From positions 736,757 through 800,756 of the forward strand of contig NZ_JALMEW010000001.1 in NCBI RefSeq assembly GCF_023094245.1: a stretch of 64,000 bases of DNA, written 5' to 3'. The position numbers and the translations under genes were made by a program. The notes beneath the pieces were generated by a model that ran no database searches, was not told where the DNA came from, and saw nothing but the letters and a program-made list of their open reading frames with translations. The stretch is from Halomonas getboli (GTDB taxonomy: Bacteria; Pseudomonadota; Gammaproteobacteria; Pseudomonadales; Halomonadaceae). Shown here in pieces: positions 53,388 to 60,334 of this stretch. Each line of letters begins with the position of its first letter. Within the stretch, counting starts at the first letter, position 1.

Positions 53388-54056
53388 ATGGCTTACCAAG
53401 ACATGCGAACGACGACGCAACAGACGAGTGCCGTCAGCGCCAACAAGGTCCTGCGCAACACCTATGGCCTGCTGGCGATGACCCTGCTGTTCTCCGCCGT
53501 CACGGCCGGGGCCGCCATGGCCCTCGGCATTCAGCAGATGAACATTCTGGTCTTCTTCATCGGCGCCTATGGCCTGATGTTCCTGGTCCACAAGACCGCC
53601 AACTCCGCCATGGGCCTGCTGGCGACCTTCGCCTTTACCGGCTTCATGGGCTTCACCCTGGGGCCGATCCTCAGTGCCTACCTGACACTGCCCAACGGTG
53701 CCCAGCTGATCATGACCGCGCTGGGCCTGACCGGCCTGACCTTCTTCGGCCTCTCGGCCGTGGCGCTGGTCACGCGCAAGGACTTCAGCTTCCTGGCCAA
53801 CTTCCTGATGGCTGGCGCCATCGTGCTGGTGCTGGCCATGCTGGCCGGGCTGTTCTTCCAGATTCCGGCGCTGTCGCTGATGGTGTCCGCCGGCTTCGTG
53901 CTGTTCGCCTCCGCGACCATCCTCTACCAGACCAGCGAGATCGTGCACCGGGCCGGCGAGACCAACTACATTCTCGCCACCATCACCCTCTACGTGTCGA
54001 TCTACAATCTCTTCATCAGCCTGCTGTCCCTGCTCGGCATCATGAGCCAGGATTGA
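53388..54056 (+). CDS. yccA: Bax inhibitor-1 family membrane protein (YccA-like)
   Basis: The 222-residue inner-membrane protein has seven hydrophobic segments and BI-1 family blocks (NKVLRNTYGLLAMTLLFSAV, FAFTGFMGFTLGPILSAYL). E. coli YccA (219) is a substrate and modulator of FtsH. The ATG at 53388 follows CACGGAGC and gives the typical short hydrophilic N-terminus; an upstream in-frame ATG adds unrelated sequence. In E. coli yccA lies next to tusE, which here follows after tusDCB. Confidence 0.92.
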   Translation: MAYQDMRTTTQQTSAVSANKVLRNTYGLLAMTLLFSAVTAGAAMALGIQQMNILVFFIGAYGLMFLVHKTANSAMGLLATFAFTGFMGFTLGPILSAYLTLPNGAQLIMTALGLTGLTFFGLSAVALVTRKDFSFLANFLMAGAIVLVLAMLAGLFFQIPALSLMVSAGFVLFASATILYQTSEIVHRAGETNYILATITLYVSIYNLFISLLSLLGIMSQD

Positions 54057-54081
54057 CGCCAGCCGCGGCGATGCGAGAATT

Positions 54082-54107
54082 GCTGGCCCCGCTTCGGCGG
54101 GGCCAGC
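54082..54107 (+). terminator. Terminator hairpin after yccA
   Basis: An 11-bp stem (GCTGGCCCCGC / GCGGGGCCAGC) with a TTCG tetraloop is followed by CTGTTTCT, separating yccA from the tus genes. Confidence 0.85.
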
Positions 54108-54126
54108 CTGTTTCTGAGAGGATGAT

Positions 54127-54519
54127 ATGCGCTACGCGATCCTGCTGATGGGGTCTCCCTACAGCGATCAGGCCAGCCACTCGGCGCTGCGATTCGCCCG
54201 GGCGCTGCTGGCGCGAGGACACCGCCTGGAGGCGGTGTTCTTCTACCACGACGGGGTCTACAACGCCGCGCGCCTGTCGGCGCCGCCCCAGGACGAGCCG
54301 CATCTGGCCGACGGCTGGGTGGCGTTGCATGAAGAACAGGGCGTGGCGCTCCAGGTGTGCATCGCCGCGGCGCTGCGTCGCGGCCTGATGGACGAGCGCG
54401 AGGCGGCCCGCCATGGCAAGGCGGGGCACAGCGTCGAGGCGCCCTTCGAGCTGACCGGCGTCGGCCAGCTGGTCGACCTGAGCCAGCGCTGCGACCGGCT
54501 GGTGACCTTCGGGCCCTGA
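54127..54519 (+). CDS. tusD: tRNA 2-thiouridine synthesis sulphurtransferase TusD
   Basis: TusD relays persulphide from TusA to TusE for 2-thiolation of wobble U34. The 130-residue product (E. coli 128) keeps the active cysteine Cys78 in VALQVCIAAALRRG, at the same position as in E. coli. The N-terminal ILLMGSPYSDQASHSALRFA block is typical of the DsrE fold. It is the first of tusD-C-B-E, with 13 bases to tusC, and TGAGAGGATGAT supplies the ribosome site. Confidence 0.95.
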   Translation: MRYAILLMGSPYSDQASHSALRFARALLARGHRLEAVFFYHDGVYNAARLSAPPQDEPHLADGWVALHEEQGVALQVCIAAALRRGLMDEREAARHGKAGHSVEAPFELTGVGQLVDLSQRCDRLVTFGP

Positions 54520-54532
54520 GGAAGATAGCGAC

Positions 54533-54913
54533 ATGAGTGACGAACACGAACCGCTCGCCGGCGATCTGCTGGTGATCCTGCGTCATGCGCCCCACGGCAG
54601 CAGCTGGCTGCGCGAGGGCCTGGACGTCGCCCTGGTGGCCGCCGCCTTCGGCACCGAGGTCTCGCTGCTGTTCATGGGCGAGGGCGTCACGGCCCTGGTC
54701 GAGGACCAGACGGCCGGGGCGCTGGGTCAGAAGGGCACCGCGCCCACGCTCGAGATGCTGGAGATGTATGATATCGAGACGCTGTGGGTCGAGGCCGAGG
54801 CGCTTTCGCGCTTCGGTCTCGATGCCGACGAGCTGATGCTCGCGCCCCGTGCGCTGGAGGCCGGGGCGATCGCCGAGGCGGTCCGAAAGCACCCGCGCGT
54901 GCTCACTTTCTAG
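54533..54913 (+). CDS. tusC: tRNA 2-thiouridine synthesis subunit TusC
   Basis: The 126-residue DsrF-like product (E. coli 119) forms the TusBCD heterohexamer. The block LREGLDVALVAAAFGTEVSLLFMGEGV is diagnostic of TusC. It carries no essential cysteine, as expected for this subunit. AGGAAGATAGCGAC precedes the ATG, and tusB follows after 21 bases. Confidence 0.93.
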   Translation: MSDEHEPLAGDLLVILRHAPHGSSWLREGLDVALVAAAFGTEVSLLFMGEGVTALVEDQTAGALGQKGTAPTLEMLEMYDIETLWVEAEALSRFGLDADELMLAPRALEAGAIAEAVRKHPRVLTF

Positions 54914-54934
54914 CCTGGTCGGGAGCCCGATACC

Positions 54935-55225
54935 ATGAAACTCCATATCGTGAACCGCTCGCCGGCCAGCTACCGCGTGCACGAGCAGGCGCTGGCCGCC
55001 ATGGGTCCCGAGGATCGCCTGCTGCTGATCGAGGACGGCGTGCAGGGCGGACTGCCGCAGCTGGTACGCCACTTCGAGGCGATTCCGGGGCGCCTCTATG
55101 CGCTGCGTGAGGATCTCGAGGCGCGCGGGCTGCTGGGCCGCTGTGACGCCTCGGTGCAGGTGGTCGACGTCGACGGCTTCGTCCAGCTGACCGAGGAAGC
55201 CGAACACACTCTGAGCTGGTACTGA
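54935..55225 (+). CDS. tusB: tRNA 2-thiouridine synthesis subunit TusB
   Basis: The 96-residue DsrH-like product (E. coli 95) completes TusBCD. It begins MKLHIVNRSPAS and has LLIEDGVQGGL and VQVVDVDGFVQLTEEAEHTL, ending in SWY, the usual TusB C-terminus. Its stop is two bases before the tusE ATG, so the four genes form one transcript. Confidence 0.92.
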   Translation: MKLHIVNRSPASYRVHEQALAAMGPEDRLLLIEDGVQGGLPQLVRHFEAIPGRLYALREDLEARGLLGRCDASVQVVDVDGFVQLTEEAEHTLSWY

Positions 55226-55227
55226 GC

Positions 55228-55581
55228 ATGGCAAGCACAGAAGTATACCGTTATCTTACCGTCTCCAATGACAGCATCGGCCTCGATCCCGAAGGCTATC
55301 TGGTCGATCTCGATCAGTGGTCGCCGGCGGTGGCCGAGGCGCTGGCCGAAGAGGAGGGCATCGCGCTGGACGCCGAGCACTGGGAGGTGCTCGAGGTGCT
55401 GCGCGCCTTCCATGCCAAATACGAGATGGCGCCGGCCATGCGGCCGCTGGTCAAGGCGGTGGGGCGCGAGCTGGGCCCCGACAAGGGCCGTTCGATGCAC
55501 CTGATGCGGCTGTTCCCCGGCAGCCCCGCCAAGCGCGCGGCGCGGCTGGCCGGACTGCCCAAGCCGACCAACTGCCTGTGA
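55228..55581 (+). CDS. tusE: Sulphurtransferase TusE
   Basis: TusE (DsrC family) accepts sulphur from TusD and passes it to MnmA on tRNA. The 117-residue product has the family C-terminal arm GLPKPTNCL with the penultimate Cys116 active site, as in E. coli TusE (109). The second DsrC cysteine of sulphite reductase partners is absent, which supports tRNA thiolation rather than dissimilatory sulphur metabolism. LDEEGYL-like and WTPAVAE-like blocks are conserved. Confidence 0.95.
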   Translation: MASTEVYRYLTVSNDSIGLDPEGYLVDLDQWSPAVAEALAEEEGIALDAEHWEVLEVLRAFHAKYEMAPAMRPLVKAVGRELGPDKGRSMHLMRLFPGSPAKRAARLAGLPKPTNCL

Positions 55582-55591
55582 GGCGCTTCCC

Positions 55592-56221
55592 ATGAACTTC
55601 CTGGCCCACGGCTGGCTCGCTCGCGGCGGCAGCGACGACTTCCTCTACGGCAGCCTGATCGCCGATGGGGTCAAGGGCATCGATCTCGACGCCTGGGAGC
55701 CTGACGTGGCGGCGGGCATTCGCCACCATCGTCGGGTCGACGCCTTCATCGATCGCCATCCGGTGCTGCTCGAGGTCAAGGCCCGGGCGCCGCGCGACGG
55801 ACGCCGCGTGGCCGGCATCGCCCTGGATCTGATGTGGGATCACTGCCTCGCGCGCCGGCTGACCGTCGCCGAGCGCGACTGGCTGGTCGCGCGCTGCTAT
55901 CGGCTGCTGGATGATCGCCCGGCGCCGGCTCGGCTGGCCACGATGATGCCGGCGCTGGTGCGCCAGGACTGGCTGCGTGGCTATGCCGATTTCCGCTTCA
56001 CCTGCCGCGCGGTGGCGGGGCTGGGACGCCGGCTCTCGGGCCCCAACCGCCTCGCCGCACTGCTGCCCTGGCTAGAGCGCGACTATCTGGCGCTGGACGA
56101 GGCCTTCACCCGGCTGTGGCCGGACATCGAGGCGCGTCTCGACGTGCCGCTCGAGGCGGACGCCCCGGGCTCAGTCGACGCGCAGCCACAGGCAGCGGAC
56201 CGCATCGCCCGGCGCCACTGA
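55592..56221 (+). CDS. acpH: Acyl carrier protein phosphodiesterase
   Basis: AcpH removes the 4'-phosphopantetheine arm from holo-ACP. The 209-residue product (E. coli 193) begins MNFLAHGWLA and has the metal-binding blocks GSLIADGVKG, GIRHHRRVDAFIDRHPV and ALDLMWDHCLAR of the HD-like DUF479 fold. It starts 10 bases after tusE. Its last 51 bases overlap the end of moeA on the other strand, an unusually long convergent overlap, and the C-terminal ten or so residues are probably non-essential. Confidence 0.9.
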   Translation: MNFLAHGWLARGGSDDFLYGSLIADGVKGIDLDAWEPDVAAGIRHHRRVDAFIDRHPVLLEVKARAPRDGRRVAGIALDLMWDHCLARRLTVAERDWLVARCYRLLDDRPAPARLATMMPALVRQDWLRGYADFRFTCRAVAGLGRRLSGPNRLAALLPWLERDYLALDEAFTRLWPDIEARLDVPLEADAPGSVDAQPQAADRIARRH

Positions 56222-57382
56222 CGCCTCGGGCGGGATCACCGCCAGGGCGTCGGCGCCGACGCAAGACGAGAGCACCCCGGAGTTCTGATCCTCGAACGCA
56301 TGGGCCTCGATGTCATCGGCGCCGAAGTTCAGCGTCACGCGCATGTAGTGCTGGCGAGGCCCGGTGCGAGTGGAGAAGGCGGCGCGGGCGTTCAGCGCCG
56401 GCAGCGATCCCATGGCGGGACAGCCCAGCAGCGCGCCCAGCAGCGGGCGCAGGAACAGCCAGGCGCCCACATAGCTCGAGACCGGGTTGCCCGGCAGGCC
56501 GACGAAGCGCGCCCCGCCGCCGGCATCGGAGCCGGACAGCCGGCCCAGCGCCAGCGGCTTGCCGGGGCGCAGCGCCAGCCGCCACAGATCGAGCCGCCCC
56601 AGGGCCTCGACCGCACCGCGCACGTGATCCTCTTCCCCCACGCTGACGCCGCCGGTGGTAATCACCACGTCGGCGACCTCGACGGCCTCGCCGAGCAGGC
56701 GTCGCGTGCTCGAGGCGTCGTCCGGCACCGCGGCGGTCATCACCACCTCGGCGCCGAAGCGTTCGAGCAGCGTCGCAAGCATCGGGCGGTTGGTGTTGTA
56801 GATCTGGCCCGGCGCCAGCGGCCGGCCCGGATCGACGATCTCGTCGCCGGTGGAGAGCAGCGCGACCCGCGGCCGCCGCCGAAGCGTGACCTCGGTGATG
56901 CCCTGGCCGGCGAGATGGCCGAGTGCGGCGGCGTCGAGCCGGGTGCCGGCGGCCAGCAGCGGGCTTCCGGCCGCCACGTCGCGGCCGCGACGGCGCAGGT
57001 TGTCGCCTGCCGGCACGTGCTCGGGCATCCGGGCCCGGTCGCCGTCCACCTCGACCTTCTCCTGCATCACCACGCAGTCGGCCCCGGGCGGGATCTCGCC
57101 GCCGGTGAAGATGCGCGCGCACTGGCCCCGCTCGAGCGGCGCGGCCGGCGCTCCGGCGGCGATGCGCTGACTCACCGGCAGCCAGCGGCCGGCGTCGGCG
57201 TGATGCAGGGCATAGCCGTCCATGGCGCTGTTGTCGAAGGGCGGCACGTCGAGTCGCGCGGTAACCGCCTCGGCCAGCACGCGCCCCGCGGCATCGGTGA
57301 CCACCAGGCGCTCGCCCTCGACCGGCGTCACGTCGGCCAGCAGCGCCTCCAGCGCCGCCTCGACGGGCTTGAGCTCAGCCAT
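56171..57382 (-). CDS. moeA: Molybdopterin molybdenumtransferase
   Basis: MoeA inserts molybdate into adenylated molybdopterin. The 403-residue product (E. coli 411) has the N-terminal PPFDNSAMDGYALHHAD block, the GGEIPPGADCVVMQEKV block, the MoCF domain TTGGVSVGEEDHVRGAVEALG and the FVGLPGNPVSSYVGAWLFLRPLL segment, then the C-terminal barrel. It lies downstream of moaB on the same strand; the gap contains a duplicated piece of the moaB end. Its 3' end overlaps acpH. Confidence 0.95.
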   Translation of the reverse strand: MAELKPVEAALEALLADVTPVEGERLVVTDAAGRVLAEAVTARLDVPPFDNSAMDGYALHHADAGRWLPVSQRIAAGAPAAPLERGQCARIFTGGEIPPGADCVVMQEKVEVDGDRARMPEHVPAGDNLRRRGRDVAAGSPLLAAGTRLDAAALGHLAGQGITEVTLRRRPRVALLSTGDEIVDPGRPLAPGQIYNTNRPMLATLLERFGAEVVMTAAVPDDASSTRRLLGEAVEVADVVITTGGVSVGEEDHVRGAVEALGRLDLWRLALRPGKPLALGRLSGSDAGGGARFVGLPGNPVSSYVGAWLFLRPLLGALLGCPAMGSLPALNARAAFSTRTGPRQHYMRVTLNFGADDIEAHAFEDQNSGVLSSCVGADALAVIPPEASVAPGDAVRCLWLRVD

Positions 57383-57498
57383 GCTGGCCTCGCTCGGGGA
57401 TGACCAGATTGGCCGGACCTTGTAGAGAGCTGCAGGGTTTGTGCCGCTGGCGTGTGATTTTATCCATGCTGGCCTCGCTCAGGGATGACCAGATTGGC
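57379..57498. repeat. 35-bp direct repeat spanning the moaB end and moeA start
   Basis: The segments 57379-57413 and 57464-57498 are near-identical over 35 bases (one G/A difference), offset by 85. The copy at 57464 codes for the last residues of MoaB; the other spans the moeA start codon and ribosome site. Partial similarity continues beyond the repeat (GGGTTTGTGCCG versus GGCTTGTGCCG). A tandem duplication of the moaB end is the simplest origin. Confidence 0.85.
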
Positions 57499-57993
57499 GA
57501 AATTGCACGGCTTGTGCCGACTGTCGAGCTGCTCGGCGAGGATGCCGTCCCAGCCGGTACGGCAGGCGCCGGTGGAGCCGGGCAGGCAGAACACCACGGT
57601 GGCGTTGGCCAGGCCGCCGAGGCAGCGGCTCTGCACCGTGGAGCTACCGATCTCTTGCCAGGACAGCTGGCGGAACAGCTCGCCGAAGCCCTCGATACGC
57701 TTGTCGAGCAACACCGAGACCGCTTCCGGGGTGGAGTCGCGGCCGGTGAAGCCGGTACCGCCGGTGGTCAGTACCACCTGCACCTCGGGGTCGGCGATCC
57801 AGTCCGCCACCACGGCGCGGATGCGATAGACGTCGTCGGGCACGATGCGCTTGTCGGCCAGCCGGTGGCCGGCGGCGCTGAGCCGCTCGACCAGCGCCTG
57901 ACCGCTGCGATCGGTGTCCTCGGTGCGGGTATCGGAGACCGTCAGCACCGCCACCGACAGCGGAATCATCGCCTCGTTCGTGGCGTCGCTCAT
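57460..57993 (-). CDS. moaB: Molybdenum cofactor biosynthesis protein B
   Basis: The 177-residue MoCF-fold protein (E. coli MoaB 170) is taken to adenylate molybdopterin. The blocks VAVLTVSDTRTEDTDRSGQAL, VLTTGGTGFTGRDSTPEAV and FCLPGSTGACRTGWDGIL match MoaB. The start at 57993 overlaps the DUF1244 gene by four bases (ATGA), so translation is coupled. Its final residues lie in the 35-bp direct repeat shared with the moeA leader. Confidence 0.94.
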   Translation of the reverse strand: MSDATNEAMIPLSVAVLTVSDTRTEDTDRSGQALVERLSAAGHRLADKRIVPDDVYRIRAVVADWIADPEVQVVLTTGGTGFTGRDSTPEAVSVLLDKRIEGFGELFRQLSWQEIGSSTVQSRCLGGLANATVVFCLPGSTGACRTGWDGILAEQLDSRHKPCNFANLVIPERGQHG

Positions 57994-58322
57994 GACCGGG
58001 CATCCTGCTTGGCCGCGTTCTTCGCTTCCTGGCGCGCCTCGAAGGCGTCCAGCTGTTCCGGCGTGGCCTTGGCCTGGTAGAGGTTCTTCCACTCGCTGTA
58101 GGGCATGCCGTAGACGTATTCGCGGGCGGCTTCGTAGTCGAGGGTCTCGCCGCGTTCCTCGGCGGCGGCTACCAGCCACTTGGAGAGGCAGTTGCGGCAG
58201 AAGTCGGCGAGGATCATCAGCTCGATGTTCTGCACTTCCTTGTGCGCGTCCAGGTGGCTCAGCAGACGGCGAAAGGCGGCGGCTTCGAGCTCGGTGCGGG
58301 TGCTGTCATCCAGGTGTTGCAT
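57990..58322 (-). CDS. DUF1244 family protein
   Basis: The 110-residue product contains the DUF1244 core RTELEAAAFRRLLSHLDAHKEVQNIELM and LADFCRNCLSKWLVAAAEERG, with conserved cysteines in FCRNCLSKW. Function is unknown; the CxxC-like pair suggests metal or redox binding, by inference. ATG 58322 was chosen because homologues start close before the core and GGAG precedes it; an ATG ten codons upstream (58352) is possible. It overlaps moaB by four bases. Confidence 0.85.
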   Translation of the reverse strand: MQHLDDSTRTELEAAAFRRLLSHLDAHKEVQNIELMILADFCRNCLSKWLVAAAEERGETLDYEAAREYVYGMPYSEWKNLYQAKATPEQLDAFEARQEAKNAAKQDARS

Positions 58323-58491
58323 GAGGCTGGCTCCACTGTCGTTCTGGACCATGTGCTCTGGCCCATGGGGTAGACGTTCAGCTTATCAAAACTCGTTCGC
58401 GCTGGGGCGCGTCAACCTGCGGCGCAGGACAAGCACGCCGCGACGGCGGGTCGGCGCGGCGAGACGGGGCTTGGGAGAGGCGAAAGGCGGG

Positions 58492-59124
58492 CTACTGGTG
58501 TTCGCGGGGCGTGCACACGGAGAGCACGGTGGCGTCTTCCTCGCTCACCGAGACCAGGGCGTGGCCCATGTCGCTGTCGAAGTAGATGCTGTCGCCCTTG
58601 ACCAGGTGCAGGGGCTCGTAGAACTCGGAGTAGAGCTGGATCTCGCCCTCGAGCACCATCAGGAACTCCTCGCCGTCGTGGCGCACCCACTGGCAGAACT
58701 CGTCGAAGCTGCGCGCCCGCACGATGGTCTTGAACGGGATCATGCGCTTCTGGGCCATCTCGCAGCTCAGCAGCTCGTGCTCGTAGGTAGGCGTCGGGTG
58801 CTGCTGGCCGTCGCCGCGGCGGGTCAGGTCGCGGCGGCCCATGGTGCGGGCCTGGGGGCGCGGCTGGGACAGCAGTTGCGGCAGGTCGATGTCCAGGCCG
58901 CTGATCAGCTTCTGCACGGCGGTGAAGGTCGGGGAGATCTGGTCGTTCTCGATCTTGGACAAGGTGGAGCGGGCCAGGCCGGTACGCTCGCTGACGTCAC
59001 CGAGGGTCCACTGGTTGGCCAGGCGGATCTCCTTGAGGCGCTCGCCGAGCCGCAGTGGCTCGACGAAGGCCTTGCGCCCGGAGGCGATGCGCAGGGCGGC
59101 ATCCTGATCGTTGGTGGCGGGCAT
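58492..59124 (-). CDS. XRE-family regulator with cupin domain
   Basis: The 210-residue product has an N-terminal helix-turn-helix (GERLKEIRLANQWTLGDVSERTG, then LARSTLSKIENDQISPTFTA) and a C-terminal cupin sensor domain (HDGEEFLMVLEGEIQLYSE, then LVKGDSIYFDSDMGHALVSV). This is the PuuR-like layout, used to sense small metabolites such as polyamines or amino acids. A deacetylase gene of the polyamine amidohydrolase/HDAC superfamily lies upstream on the same strand; a polyamine link is possible but unproven. Confidence 0.9.
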   Translation of the reverse strand: MPATNDQDAALRIASGRKAFVEPLRLGERLKEIRLANQWTLGDVSERTGLARSTLSKIENDQISPTFTAVQKLISGLDIDLPQLLSQPRPQARTMGRRDLTRRGDGQQHPTPTYEHELLSCEMAQKRMIPFKTIVRARSFDEFCQWVRHDGEEFLMVLEGEIQLYSEFYEPLHLVKGDSIYFDSDMGHALVSVSEEDATVLSVCTPREHQ

Positions 59125-59250
59125 GCGGATTCACTATCGGAAACGAGGTTTCCTCCAGACTACCATATCGCCGATCGCCTGCGGACTCCGGTGCGACCCC
59201 GCAGTGATGGGAGGCGACATGCCAGCGCCATGACCTCGTCGCGACGCGTC

Positions 59251-59274
59251 GCGTTTCCGACGTTCCGGAAACGC
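59251..59274 (-). terminator. Terminator-like hairpin after the deacetylase gene
   Basis: Stem GCGTTTCCG / CGGAAACGC with loop ACGTTC lies 20 bases past the minus-strand stop of the deacetylase gene. No T-run follows. Confidence 0.6.
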
Positions 59275-59293
59275 GGAGGGGCGGATCGCGGGG

Positions 59294-60226
59294 TCAGTCC
59301 AGCGGCAGCCCCATCAGCGCCTTGAGGTGCGCCTCGACGCCGCGGCCCAGGGCGGCGAGATCGTAGCCGCCTTCGAGCACCGAGACCAGGCGGCGCTCGG
59401 CGTGCCGCTCGGCGATGTCCATGGCCTGACGGGTGATCCAGTAGTAGTCCTCGTCGTCCAGGCAGAATTCGGCCAGCGGATCGTCGCGGTGGCCGTCGAA
59501 GCCGGCCGAGATCAGCACGATTTCCGGGGCGAAGTCGTCGAGGGCGGGCAGCCAGTCCCGTTCGATGGCGCGGCGGAAGGCCGCGCCGTCGGTGCCGGCC
59601 GGCAGCGGAGTGTTGACGACGTTGACGGCGTCCGTCTCGAGGTGGCGCCAGGGGTAGAAGGGCGACTGGAAGCTGGTGCAGATCAGCACCCCGGGATCGT
59701 CGCGAAAGATGTCGATGGTGCCGTTGCACTGGTGGACGTCGAAGTCGAGGATCGCCACCCGCGTCGCCCCGTGTCTGGCCCGGGCATGGGCGGCGCCGAC
59801 CGCCACGTTGTTGAAGAAGCAGAAGCCCATCGCCTGGTCGCGCTCGGCGTGATGGCCCGGGGGACGCACCGCGCAGAAGACGTTATCGGCCTGATGGCGA
59901 TAGACCCGGTCGACGCCGCGCACCACGGCGCCGGCGGCATGACGCGCGGCCAGCAGGCTGTGCGGGTTCATCAGGGTGTCGTCCTCGAGCAGGATCAGGC
60001 CGTGCTCGGGCACGCAGGCCTCGAGGCTCTTCAGATGGCTTCTCGGATGCACCCGGGTGATCTGCTTGTCGGTGGCGGCGGGCGCGTCGCCCTGCATGGC
60101 CTGCTGCAGCAGGCCGGCGCGCATCAGGCGCGCGTGAATGGCGTCCAGCCGCTTGGGGCTCTCGGGATGTTCGGGCCCCATGTGGTGCCGATGGCACTCG
60201 GGGTGGGTCAGGTAGGCCGTGATCAT
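59294..60226 (-). CDS. Histone-deacetylase-superfamily (AcuC/HdaH-like) deacetylase
   Basis: The 310-residue product is a zinc hydrolase of the arginase-deacetylase fold. Catalytic His125-His126 are in RPPGHHAERDQAMGFCFFNN, zinc ligands Asp163 and His165 in DFDVHQCNGT, and a late Asp in SAGFDGHRDDP. The usual DVHHGNGT is changed to DVHQCNGT, so the residue after the zinc His is Gln and the following Gly is Cys. Substrates could be acetyl-lysine proteins or acetylpolyamines. It is divergent from the Pat-like acetyltransferase gene, sharing a 108-base promoter region, which favours protein deacetylation. Confidence 0.88.
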   Translation of the reverse strand: MITAYLTHPECHRHHMGPEHPESPKRLDAIHARLMRAGLLQQAMQGDAPAATDKQITRVHPRSHLKSLEACVPEHGLILLEDDTLMNPHSLLAARHAAGAVVRGVDRVYRHQADNVFCAVRPPGHHAERDQAMGFCFFNNVAVGAAHARARHGATRVAILDFDVHQCNGTIDIFRDDPGVLICTSFQSPFYPWRHLETDAVNVVNTPLPAGTDGAAFRRAIERDWLPALDDFAPEIVLISAGFDGHRDDPLAEFCLDDEDYYWITRQAMDIAERHAERRLVSVLEGGYDLAALGRGVEAHLKALMGLPLD

Positions 60227-60334
60227 GCAGGGGCTCCAGGCGCGTCAGCCATACCCTAAGCGTGACGGGGCCTTGCGTGACAGTGTCCATAAGTCGTACA
60301 CAGGAGGCTGAGCCGATTTCCCACGGAGCCCCGG

